NCBI GenBank assembly: GCA_028716525.1
Contig: JAQUPQ010000024.1
Span: forward strand, 1 to 57,967
DNA: 57,967 bases
Reading direction: 5' to 3'
From: Terriglobia bacterium
Lineage (GTDB): Bacteria > Acidobacteriota > Terriglobia > JAIQFV01
This document shows, piece after piece, positions 50,936 through 57,967 of this stretch. The translations under genes were made by a program, and so were the position numbers. Below the pieces are notes generated by a model. The model was not told the DNA's origin. It saw only the letters and a list, made by a program, of their open reading frames with translations, and did not search any database. Each line of letters opens with the position of its first letter. Positions within the stretch are counted from its first letter, which is position 1.

Positions 50936-52114
50936 ATGTCTGGTCCGATGGAGACTCTAAACGCTGTCGTGCAGCCGGCGAACGCCACACACGATTCACC
51001 ATCGAATCCTCAGGCTCCTGATCGATTGGTCTCTCTGGATGCCTTTCGCGGTTTAACCATCGCTTTCATGATCCTGGTAAATAACCCGGGAACTTGGAAT
51101 GCGGTTTACAGGCCGCTGGAGCATGCCCCGTGGAACGGTTGGACCCTCACCGATCTGGTCTTCCCATTCTTCCTTTTCATTGTCGGAGTATCCATGACGA
51201 TGTCCTTCGCGCGTCGTCAAGAGCGAGGTGATGGGCGAGGCTCATTATTTCTTCAGGTTGTTAAGCGTACGGTGATTATCTTTGTGCTGGGGCTGGTTTT
51301 AAACGGTTTTCCCTATTACCATTTTTCCACTCTCAGAATTCCCGGCGTGCTTCAACGCATTGCAGTGTGTTACTTCATTGCCGCAGTCATCTATCTGACT
51401 TGCAAGTTGAGGGGGCAGATTTTGGTCACCCTGGCCTTTCTGATCGGCTATTGGATATTGATGAAGACCGTCAATGTTCCCGGGTTCGGTCATGGAATAC
51501 TAACTCCCGAGGGCAATCTTGCGGCGTATCTCGACAATAAGTACCTGCATGGGCACATCTACAGGCCTACCTGGGACCCGGAAGGAATGCTCAGTACCCT
51601 TCCGGCTGTCACCACCACACTCTTTGGAATATTTGCGGGCCAATGGATGCGCCACACGAAGAGCATCGCTTCACGCCTGTGGGGTCTTATCCTTTCAGGG
51701 ACCATCGGAATAATCTTGGGCCAGATAATGAATGTCTGGTTTCCGATCAACAAGAATCTATGGACCAGCTCTTATGCCGTTTTCACTGCCGGAGCCGCCC
51801 TGTTGTTATTCGCGATTTGCTATTGGGTAATCGATGTTCGGGGTTTCAAATCGTGGTCAATCCCGCTCCGCATCTATGGAACGAATGCTATCGCCGCCTA
51901 TGTGCTGTCGAGTTTGATGGGAACGGCTTCCGTTACCTGGAGAATCTCTCAAGGAGGACGTTTCTGGACTTACAAAGGTTTCCTCTTCTCAAAATTCTAT
52001 GCTCCATGGGCAAATCCATTTAACGCCTCAATGTTATGGGGCCTTTCTTATGTGATTTTGTGGATGGGAATCCTATGGATGCTGTATCGGCGAAGAATCT
52101 TCATCAAAATTTGA
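50936..52114 (+). CDS. NagX/HGSNAT-like multispanning membrane acyltransferase
   Basis: 392 residues with about ten membrane segments, of the heparan-alpha-glucosaminide N-acetyltransferase-like (DUF5009/NagX) family common in Bacteroidota and Acidobacteriota. Its first segments read LVSLDAFRGLTIAFMILVNN and WNGWTLTDLVFPFFLFIVGV, the family hallmark. It would move an acyl group across the inner membrane onto an amino sugar; the acceptor here is unknown. The ATG starts directly after the era stop, with AGGGAG as ribosome-binding site, so it is in the same transcript although unrelated to ribosome assembly. Converges with the SpoIIE phosphatase. Confidence 0.85.
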   Translation: MSGPMETLNAVVQPANATHDSPSNPQAPDRLVSLDAFRGLTIAFMILVNNPGTWNAVYRPLEHAPWNGWTLTDLVFPFFLFIVGVSMTMSFARRQERGDGRGSLFLQVVKRTVIIFVLGLVLNGFPYYHFSTLRIPGVLQRIAVCYFIAAVIYLTCKLRGQILVTLAFLIGYWILMKTVNVPGFGHGILTPEGNLAAYLDNKYLHGHIYRPTWDPEGMLSTLPAVTTTLFGIFAGQWMRHTKSIASRLWGLILSGTIGIILGQIMNVWFPINKNLWTSSYAVFTAGAALLLFAICYWVIDVRGFKSWSIPLRIYGTNAIAAYVLSSLMGTASVTWRISQGGRFWTYKGFLFSKFYAPWANPFNASMLWGLSYVILWMGILWMLYRRRIFIKI

Positions 52115-52141
52115 GACTTCTTACCTCTTGCCTTCGCGATT

Positions 52142-53935
52142 TCACTGTCCTCTCAACACGACCACGGTCTGATCATCATGTTGAGGCGCACCGTGAGCGA
52201 AGTCAAGAACCGCACTGAAGAGGACATCTTTCAAGGCGGCCGGATCCAGGTCGCAGTGATTCCCGATGGCCTGCAGCAACCGCTCTGTTCCGAATTCCAC
52301 GTCCTCGCGCGTCATCGCTTCCGAAATTCCGTCGGAGTAGAACACCACCATCTCGCCGGGCTCAAGATGCACGCTGAGCTCCTCGTAGACAACATCATCA
52401 AACAGGCCCAGCGGCACGCCTGAAACCTCCAGCAATTCTACGGAATTCTTTTTGCAATAAACCGGTTTAGGCAAGCCCGCATTGGCTATCACAAGATGGC
52501 GTGTTTCGCTGTCCCAGACAGCGTAGCACAAGGTCATGTAGCGGCCTTCAACCCGCCGCTGGCACAACGACCAATTAACTCGAGCCAGCATTTCAGCGGG
52601 TGAGTATTGACGGGTGGCACGCGTACGTATGATCCCGCTGGTCATGGCGCTGTAGAGCGCCGCGGGTGCGCCCTTGCCCACTCCGTCGCCCACGGCAATC
52701 GCCAGCTTGGATCCCTCATAGGGAATGAAATCATAAAGGTCGCCTCCAATGATGCGGGCCGGGCGAAATTCTGCCGCGATTTCCAGGCCGGGAACATGCG
52801 GGATTTCATCACTGACGAGTTGATATTGGATTTCGCGGGCAAACTGCATCTCCCGCTCCATGCGCGCCTCCTGCCGGGAGACGTGTTCGTACAAGCGCGC
52901 ATTTTCAATGGCCGTGGCAATCTGGCTGGCCAGCATCGTCAGGATTTGTTCGTGTTCTTTGGTGAAATAATTGCCGCGACGGCTTTCAAGATCCAGAACC
53001 CCAATGGACCGTTCTTGATGAATCAGCGGGATGACCAATTCCGACCGGGTCTCCTTATTCACGCAAATGTACCGGGGGTCTTTCTCGACGTCGTTCACGC
53101 GAACCGCCTTGCGGGTGGCCGCGGCTTCGCCCACCAAGCCATCTCCCACAGGAATACGCAGTTTTTCCTGCGTCCGCTGATCGAATTTGAAGGAAAAACG
53201 GGTCTTCAACACATTTTCCCGTTCGTCGATCAGCATGACGGCGAAAAAGTCGTAGTCGATGACGGGTTTCAGCATCTCCGCCAGCTTGCGCAACAGTTCT
53301 TCGAGATTCAAAATCCCGGTCATCTGTTCGCTCAAGGCAAACAGGGTGCTCAACATTTCGGCCTGATTTCGCGTTCGCTCGTATAGACTGGCGTTTTCAA
53401 TGGCGATGGCGATCTGGCTCCCCAGCAATTCGAAAACGTGTTGGTGGTAAGCGGTGAAGAAATGGGGCTCCGGGCTCTCGATATCAAGAAGTCCAATCAC
53501 CCGGTTCTTGGAAATCAAGGGAACCACCATCTCCGATCGGACACTGTCGTAGGCCTTCAAATAGCGCGCATCTTGTGAAACCTCGCCGACCAGAATGACG
53601 CGTTTTTCCGCCGCCGCCGTCCCGATCAGTCCTTCGCCCATTCGCAGGCGCATGGAGCGAATGACCTTCTCATCATGCCCAATCGAGAAACGGAAACGAA
53701 ATTCTTCAGCGTCGTCATTCAGAAGTAGGATGGCAAAGATCTGGTAATTGACAATCTGCCGGACCAGTTGAGCGATTTTGGGAAGCAAGGCATCCAAGTC
53801 GAGAATGGCGTTGATCTCACGCCCGATCTCCACCATGGTTGTCAAGATGCGCGAACGCTCCTCCAGCTCGCGCTTAATGGCAGGCGACGTGGTGCGAATT
53901 TTGTAAATCGTCTCAACCGGTTCTTTGGTGTTCAC
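52142..53935 (-). CDS. GAF-GAF-SpoIIE (RsbU-like) serine phosphatase
   Basis: PP2C-type phosphatase of 597 residues. Two GAF domains (about 30-190 and 205-360, with EGLIGTAAAEKRVILVGEV and DGLVGEAAATRKAVRVNDV) sense small ligands, then a coiled linker (MQFAREIQYQLVSDEIP) and the SpoIIE/RsbU catalytic domain: RIIGGDLYDFI, AIAVGDGVGKGAPAALYSA, VFYSDGISEAM and the final DDQTVVVLRG. Members dephosphorylate anti-anti-sigma factors in partner-switching cascades, but no such partner is adjacent. GTG start, GAGAG upstream. Separated from deoC by an intrinsic terminator. Confidence 0.93.
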   Translation of the reverse strand: MNTKEPVETIYKIRTTSPAIKRELEERSRILTTMVEIGREINAILDLDALLPKIAQLVRQIVNYQIFAILLLNDDAEEFRFRFSIGHDEKVIRSMRLRMGEGLIGTAAAEKRVILVGEVSQDARYLKAYDSVRSEMVVPLISKNRVIGLLDIESPEPHFFTAYHQHVFELLGSQIAIAIENASLYERTRNQAEMLSTLFALSEQMTGILNLEELLRKLAEMLKPVIDYDFFAVMLIDERENVLKTRFSFKFDQRTQEKLRIPVGDGLVGEAAATRKAVRVNDVEKDPRYICVNKETRSELVIPLIHQERSIGVLDLESRRGNYFTKEHEQILTMLASQIATAIENARLYEHVSRQEARMEREMQFAREIQYQLVSDEIPHVPGLEIAAEFRPARIIGGDLYDFIPYEGSKLAIAVGDGVGKGAPAALYSAMTSGIIRTRATRQYSPAEMLARVNWSLCQRRVEGRYMTLCYAVWDSETRHLVIANAGLPKPVYCKKNSVELLEVSGVPLGLFDDVVYEELSVHLEPGEMVVFYSDGISEAMTREDVEFGTERLLQAIGNHCDLDPAALKDVLFSAVLDFAHGAPQHDDQTVVVLRGQ

Positions 53936-53946
53936 AGGATGCTCTC

Positions 53947-53975
53947 AAAAAAAAGAGGCAGGACACTCCTGCCTC
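53947..53975 (-). terminator. Intrinsic terminator of the hpt-rpiB-deoC operon
   Basis: Minus strand: GAGGCAGGA, loop GTG, TCCTGCCTC (53975-53955), then eight T. Perfect 9-bp stem. It lies 40 bp after deoC and before the SpoIIE phosphatase gene, marking the operon end. Confidence 0.92.
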
Positions 53976-54015
53976 GCGCTCTTCTTAAGCTTCGGTGCGC
54001 ATTCGATTGTGCCGT

Positions 54016-54903
54016 TCAGGCAGCCTTGGAGCCCTCCACGATCTTGATGCTGGCGCTGGCTCCAATCCGCGTTGCTCCCGCCTCAACCATTTGACGGGCA
54101 TCTTCAAAGGTGCGGACCCCACCCGAGGCCTTCACTCCGACGTCGGGTCCCACGACCTGCCGCATCAGCTCCACATCTTTAGCGGTGGCGCCGCCTCCCA
54201 CAAAACCCGTCGAAGTCTTCACAAAATCGGCGCGGCCCGCTTTGGCCAGCGTGCAGGCCTTAATCTTCTCCTCATCGCTCAGCAGAAATGTTTCCAGGAT
54301 GACTTTTGTAATGGCGCCGTAGCGATGGCACACATCCACCACGCCGGCCACATCCTCTTCGACAAGGCTATAGTTCCGCGATTTGAGGGCGCCCACATTC
54401 ATGACCATGTCGATCTCATCGGCGCCCATGCATACCGCTTGCTTGGCTTCGAATGCTTTGACGGCTGGAAGTGTCGCCCCCAACGGAAATCCCACTACGG
54501 TGGCGATTTTAACGCAGCTGTCCTTTAATAACTGAGCGCACAGCTTGGTCCAGCAGGGGTTCACACAAACGCTCGCGAATTGATACGTGCGGGCCTCTTC
54601 ACACAGCTTGCGGATTTGCTCCTCCGTGGCCTCAGGTTTCAACAGAGTATGATCGATAAGGTGGGCAATGCCCGCGTCGATGCAGGACTTCCCGGAGCAG
54701 GTCGAAATGCGGTCGGCCCCGCACCGGATGATCTTGTGTGCCTCCACCGAACAATTTCCATGGCAATCGCCGTTGCAGCTGCTGCTGATGCGGTCATCGA
54801 TCCAGATTCCACCGGGCGATGTCACTCCTCCGGCAGCTTGAATACGGCTCCACAGCTCGGCCGTAATCGATTCGATCAGTTGCTCCAGCTCCGATGGGTT
54901 CAT
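54016..54903 (-). CDS. deoC: Deoxyribose-phosphate aldolase with N-terminal encapsulation-like peptide and Cys-rich segment
   Basis: DeoC splits 2-deoxyribose-5-phosphate into glyceraldehyde-3-phosphate and acetaldehyde. The catalytic barrel (about 78-295) is complete: IAHLIDHTLLKPEA, CVNPCWTKL, GFPLGAT, ADEIDMVMNVGALKS, Schiff-base Lys in FVKTSTGF, and GVKASGGVRT. The first 75 residues are extra. Residues 1-22 (MNPSELEQLIESITAELW and on) form an amphipathic helix strikingly like the PduP microcompartment-targeting peptide (MNTSELETLI). Residues 43-74 hold six cysteines (43, 47, 51, 61, 69, 74; motif CNGDCHGNC), possibly a metal or iron-sulfur site. ATG overlaps the rpiB stop by 4 bp. A shell-associated role is inferred. 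Confidence 0.9.
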   Translation of the reverse strand: MNPSELEQLIESITAELWSRIQAAGGVTSPGGIWIDDRISSSCNGDCHGNCSVEAHKIIRCGADRISTCSGKSCIDAGIAHLIDHTLLKPEATEEQIRKLCEEARTYQFASVCVNPCWTKLCAQLLKDSCVKIATVVGFPLGATLPAVKAFEAKQAVCMGADEIDMVMNVGALKSRNYSLVEEDVAGVVDVCHRYGAITKVILETFLLSDEEKIKACTLAKAGRADFVKTSTGFVGGGATAKDVELMRQVVGPDVGVKASGGVRTFEDARQMVEAGATRIGASASIKIVEGSKAA

Positions 54904-55541
54904 CGTTCTTCCCTGCCCCCGGATCGTTTTTCAATGTCCATGATCTTGTCGACCCGGCGTTGGTGACGGCCTCCTGCAAAATCCGTATGAAGCCACGTTG
55001 AAACAATATCGCACAACTGCTCGAACGACTGCAGCTTCCCTCCCAGCGTCAGCACATTAGCATCGTTGTGCTCCCGCGAGTTTCGGGCCGTGGCCTTATC
55101 GTAGCACAAGGCGGCACGAATCCCGGGAACCTTATTGGCGGCCATCGCGGATCCGATTCCGGCCGCATCGATCATAATACCCCAGCGACATTCCCCTTTT
55201 GCCACGGCATGCGCCACCAAATGCGCGTAATCCGGATAATCCACAGCCTCGCTATCGTGCGTTCCGAAATCCTTCACGGCAAAATGCATTTCATCGGAAA
55301 TGAATTTCTTCAGGCGTTCCTTCATAGGATAGCCGCCGTGATCGGCACCCAAGGCGAGCGTCTTCTGAGGCGAGGGTGCAGAGGCCACCCCGTCTCGCGG
55401 CAAGATGACAATAGACACGCTGCGTTTAGCCGCTTCTTCGCGCGCCTCATCGGTGATCAAAGCCCGGGAAGCCACTTCGATTCGGCCTCCACGTTCGATG
55501 GCCACCACATCTTGTCGCGTCAAAACTCGGAAGGGTTCCAT
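54900..55541 (-). CDS. rpiB: RpiB/LacAB-family sugar-phosphate isomerase with extra N-terminal domain
   Basis: RpiB-fold isomerase, nominally ribose-5-phosphate to ribulose-5-phosphate. The core (about 60-213) has LALGADHGGYPMKERL, KDFGTH, VDYPDYAHLVAHAV, IDAAGIGSAMAANKVPGIR and NSREHNDANVLTLGG. Typical RpiB has Cys (in CGTG) as the catalytic base; here D125 replaces it (MIDAAGIG), so chemistry or substrate may differ. The first 59 residues form an added domain (VLTRQDVVAIERGGRIEVA, ALITDEAREEAAKRSVSIV) resembling one I associate with microcompartment proteins such as EutT. ATG 55541 is used; an in-frame TTG at 55562 overlaps hpt. It links hpt and deoC in one operon. Confidence 0.85.
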   Translation of the reverse strand: MEPFRVLTRQDVVAIERGGRIEVASRALITDEAREEAAKRSVSIVILPRDGVASAPSPQKTLALGADHGGYPMKERLKKFISDEMHFAVKDFGTHDSEAVDYPDYAHLVAHAVAKGECRWGIMIDAAGIGSAMAANKVPGIRAALCYDKATARNSREHNDANVLTLGGKLQSFEQLCDIVSTWLHTDFAGGRHQRRVDKIMDIEKRSGGREER

Positions 55542-55552
55542 GGAGAGGAAGT

Positions 55553-56110
55553 TTAATGCCAATTCGCTGAAGGATCAATGACCACGCAAATATCGGGAAC
55601 GTTGCGATACTTCTCACCCACATCCAGTCCGTAGCCGACCACGAATTTGTCGGGGATTTCGAAGCCGATGTAGTCCGCGTGAACTTCCTTGATCCGGCGC
55701 GAAGGTTTGTTCAAGAGAGCGCATATTTTCAGGGAGGCCGGATTGCGGTTCAAAAGACTTTCGTGCAGATAACTGAGCGTCAAACCGGTATCCAAAATGT
55801 CCTCCACCAGGATGACATCGCGCCCCTCGATGGGCGCATCGAGGTCTTTTGTGATGCGCACGACACCGGAGCTCTTGGTGCTGGCCCCGTAACTGGACAC
55901 CGCCATAAAATCCAACGACAGCGGCAATTCGATGGCCCGAACAAGGTCCGACAGAAAAATGCAGGCTCCCTTCAGGATGGAAATCAGATGCGGCGACTTG
56001 CCGGCATAATCCCGGCTGATTTCGGCGCCCAGCTCCTGCACGCGCGCTTGAACTTGATCACGCGTCAGCAACGGCTCCAGATTATTTTGGAAAAAACCCG
56101 CTTGCGGCAT
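55553..56110 (-). CDS. hpt: Hypoxanthine phosphoribosyltransferase
   Basis: Salvages hypoxanthine (and often guanine) with PRPP to make IMP/GMP. 185 residues from the ATG at 56110: LISILKGACIFLSDLVRAI, FMAVSSYGASTKSSG, PRPP loop VILVEDILDTGLTL, LLNKPSRR, DYIGFEIPDKFVVGYGLD. The frame stays open for 139 codons upstream, but homology and a promoter at 56161-56189 support the short form. First gene of hpt-rpiB-deoC: base salvage plus pentose-phosphate handling. Confidence 0.95.
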   Translation of the reverse strand: MPQAGFFQNNLEPLLTRDQVQARVQELGAEISRDYAGKSPHLISILKGACIFLSDLVRAIELPLSLDFMAVSSYGASTKSSGVVRITKDLDAPIEGRDVILVEDILDTGLTLSYLHESLLNRNPASLKICALLNKPSRRIKEVHADYIGFEIPDKFVVGYGLDVGEKYRNVPDICVVIDPSANWH

Positions 56111-56160
56111 GCTCAATGTCCTCGACAGGTTGGAAATATGGCAGCGCCCCTGGTGACGGC

Positions 56161-56189
56161 AATGTACACCACTTGTGCTAGCTTGGCAA
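56161..56189 (-). promoter_or_regulatory. Sigma-70 promoter of the hpt-rpiB-deoC operon
   Basis: Minus strand: TTGCCA (56189-56184), 17-bp spacer, TACATT (56166-56161); -35 5 of 6, -10 4 of 6. Predicted start about 45 bp before the hpt ATG at 56110. Confidence 0.55.
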
Positions 56190-56647
56190 TACGAGGCCAC
56201 AAAATACTTGGTCTTGGGACCCGCGCCAGTCACACCATAGTGAGATTGGAGTTTTCCATTCTTTTGATACAGTTTCGAATGTGACGGCCCGTGATGGACG
56301 GGCCTGGAAGGTGAATTCACGTCCCATTCGATTAAAAACACCGCAAGGTAAACAGCTATTTCTGGTGCCTGATTGCTTGTTGGACCCAAGTGATAGTGCA
56401 TTTGCACTTGACTTTTATGTTCATAAGCGTTAAACCGTAAAAAGTAAGAGCGTTGTGCGCTGTATTTTGTGGGGCTTTTGAGTAGATCATTGAAGGGCTT
56501 ACCTCTAGATTCAGCCCGGAATTTCAATATCCATAGATTTATTCTAAATTTGGAATTTCCCGGACTGTAGTGTCATTGGAAGGATAAAAATTCTCCTGAT
56601 ACTGCATGGGAATTCAACGAGATAAGCGCACTTTTAATTTAGTTTTT
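56190..56647. other. Intergenic region between hpt and the Oar-like receptor
   Basis: About 460 bp, AT-rich towards the right end, with no supported gene. It holds a perfect hairpin (GGCCCGT 56286-56292, loop of five, ACGGGCC 56298-56304) without a T tract, and two direct copies of GGAATTTC near 56518-56565 that could be regulator sites. No tRNA or riboswitch was recognised. Confidence 0.45.
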
Positions 56648-56664
56648 TTGGCCTGAAAATTGCA
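56648..56664 (+). promoter_or_regulatory. Sigma-54 (-24/-12) promoter for the Oar-like receptor
   Basis: TTGGCCTGAAAATTGCA matches the consensus YTGGCACGRNNNTTGCW at all but two defined positions. The invariant GG (56650-56651) and GC (56662-56663) are exactly 10 bp apart. A T-rich run lies just upstream. The start of translation is 172 bp downstream, so the leader would be about 160 nt. Confidence 0.6.
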
Positions 56665-56835
56665 CCTCTTTTGGCGAAATCTTCGGGGGGTTTTTGTTTT
56701 CTCTTCAAATGCAGGGCATTCCGCTAGACGATTAGTCAATTCCATTCGCCGTGATCCCACCACTTCCGAGGATTGCGGAATCATACTAGGTACCAACCTT
56801 TGACCAAGAAATTCCAATTGAAGGAGAGTTTAAAT

Positions 56836-57967
56836 ATGAAAAACAAGGCTTTGTGGTGTTTCCTCTGCCTCTGTTTGGGAGTGTTGCTTGTGGCAACGAT
56901 GTGGGCCCAAGGGCAAGGCAATGGAACCATTGAAGGAACCGTAACCGACCAGTCCGGAGCTGTGATTCCGGGGGCCAGGGTTGTGGTTCTTAATTTAGGC
57001 ACCAATGCCACCCGTGAGCTCACAACGGATGCCACGGGGCATTATCGCGCCGATATTTTGCAACCCGGTGATTACTCCATCACGGCGACCCACGCCGGCT
57101 TTGCAACCACCAAGATCGAGCGCGCCAACGTTTTTGTCGGCACTGTGACCAACGGCGATCTGCGCCTGGGTGTGGCCGGGACGCAGCAGCAGGTTGAGGT
57201 GACCGCTGAGGCCCCGCTCACTGATCCCGAGAAAATTGCGGTGGGCGGCTCCGTAGGAGAACGGGCCATCGAGGATCTCCCGGTCAATGGCCGGCGCTGG
57301 TCGAACTTCGTTCTGCTGACGCCCGGCACCATACCGGATGGCACGTTTGGACTCGTGAGCTATCGAGGTATTTCAGGCTTGTACAATAACAACAGCATCG
57401 ATGGTGCTGACGACAACCAGGCTTTCTTCTCGGAAGCCAACGGTCGTACCCGAACGCCGTATGCCATCAGCCAGGCCACCATTAAGGAATTTCAGGTCGG
57501 CTTAAGCAACTACTCCGCCGAATTTGGCCGGGCCGCCGGTGGAACGGTGAATGCTGTGACCAAATCCGGAACCAATCAGTTCCATGGCGAAGGTTTTTAT
57601 TTCCTCCGCACCAAGGCATTCATTGCCATGGATCCGTTTATCAAAGCTCAAGGAAAACCAAAGCCGGATGAACGTCGACAGCAGTTCGGCGGCGCGGTGG
57701 GTGGTCCTATCATCAAGGACAAGGTTTTTTTCTTTGCGAATTACGATCAGCAACGTCGCAACTTCCCCATCACCACGCTTCCCAATGTTCCGATTGCCAA
57801 TCAACTGTGCTCAGTTCCGGGATGTGCTTCCACCATCGCTTTTCTGAACACCCTGGTCGGCACCTTTCCGCGTCAGGGAAACAACCTGATCTTTTTGGGT
57901 AAGGTCGATTGGATTATCAACGCCAACAATACCTTGACCGGTCAGTACAACTACCACAAGTGGCATT
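56836..57967 (+). CDS. Oar-like TonB-dependent outer membrane receptor (N-terminal part)
   Basis: Start of a large TonB-dependent receptor; the frame runs open for 377 codons to the window edge, so the beta-barrel is mostly missing. It begins with a signal peptide (LCLCLGVLLVATMWAQG), then a carboxypeptidase-regulatory domain (NGTIEGTVTDQSGAVIPGAR, TTDATGHYRADILQPGDYSI), then a plug domain (DLPVNGRRWSNFVLLTPG, NNNSIDGADDNQAFF, FQVGLSNYSAEFGRAAGGTV, NAVTKSGTNQFHGEGFYFLR). AAGGAGAG lies seven bases before the ATG. These Oar/OmpA-like receptors are multiplied in Acidobacteriota; substrates are unknown, perhaps oligomers or proteins. A sigma-54 site lies upstream. Confidence 0.93.
   Translation, partial: MKNKALWCFLCLCLGVLLVATMWAQGQGNGTIEGTVTDQSGAVIPGARVVVLNLGTNATRELTTDATGHYRADILQPGDYSITATHAGFATTKIERANVFVGTVTNGDLRLGVAGTQQQVEVTAEAPLTDPEKIAVGGSVGERAIEDLPVNGRRWSNFVLLTPGTIPDGTFGLVSYRGISGLYNNNSIDGADDNQAFFSEANGRTRTPYAISQATIKEFQVGLSNYSAEFGRAAGGTVNAVTKSGTNQFHGEGFYFLRTKAFIAMDPFIKAQGKPKPDERRQQFGGAVGGPIIKDKVFFFANYDQQRRNFPITTLPNVPIANQLCSVPGCASTIAFLNTLVGTFPRQGNNLIFLGKVDWIINANNTLTGQYNYHKWH

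Noticed and set aside
56286-56304. Perfect hairpin GGCCCGT/ACGGGCC read as a terminator
   Set aside because: No T tract on either strand; listed only as an intergenic feature.
56111-56527. 139-codon upstream extension of hpt
   Set aside because: It has no similarity to Hpt, and a promoter-like site lies inside it just ahead of ATG 56110.

Overview
The window looks like ordinary chromosome from a member of the Acidobacteriota. The best pointer is the right edge: a TonB-dependent, Oar-like receptor with a signal peptide, a carboxypeptidase-regulatory domain and a plug, the type that is hugely expanded in that phylum. A second secreted carboxypeptidase-regulatory repeat protein, Ser/Thr kinase and PP2C signalling, a NagX-like membrane acetyltransferase and GatCA fit the same picture. 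The phylum call is inference from gene content. I saw no rRNA, tRNA, insertion sequence, prophage or CRISPR array.

Layout. 1-1421 (minus): pyrE-truA. 1579-6208 (plus): TolC-like protein with a clear terminator, then two glycosyltransferases and prepilin peptidase. 6261-11300 (minus): LytS-like kinase, LytTR regulator, carboxypeptidase-regulatory repeat protein, mtgA. 11520-12155: ribA. 12208-13474 (minus): tsaB-rimI. 13665-22224 (plus): a tight run of mutS, anmK, an orphan family-5 substrate-binding lipoprotein, a secreted TPR protein, two small unrecognised secreted proteins and a SprT-like metalloprotein, most joined by short overlaps. 22251-26118: AttH/CrtC-like protein, pgi and proline dehydrogenase. 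26467-32254: Ser/Thr kinase, PP2C phosphatase, maf (opposite strand), DUF721 protein, gatC-gatA. 32255-33061: non-coding, with REP-like hairpins. 33062-42889 (all minus): diguanylate cyclase, HD-GYP regulator, uvrD/pcrA, amino-acid permease, a phospholipase C/nuclease-like protein lacking expected zinc ligands, a glycosyltransferase and pdxJ. 43186-44624: holA and rpsT, convergent. 44864-52114 (plus): phoH-pgpH-ybeY-corC-era plus a NagX-like acyltransferase. 52142-53935: GAF-SpoIIE phosphatase. 54016-56110 (minus): hpt-rpiB-deoC. 56836 to the end: the Oar-like receptor.

Most interesting region: hpt-rpiB-deoC. Its logic is nucleoside salvage (purine base plus ribose/deoxyribose phosphates). 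DeoC begins with an amphipathic helix very like the PduP encapsulation peptide of bacterial microcompartments, followed by a six-cysteine segment. The RpiB-like protein carries an extra N-terminal domain and an Asp where the catalytic Cys normally sits. DeoC and RpiB relatives occur in sugar-phosphate-type microcompartment loci, but no shell gene lies in this window.

Regulation. Many promoters read directly as sigma-70 sites with a 17-bp spacer (kinase at 11300, ribA, mutS, PRODH, pknB, holA, hpt and others), while the Oar-like receptor has a convincing sigma-54 -24/-12 site. Nothing was computed with search tools; all family calls rest on motifs read from the translations.
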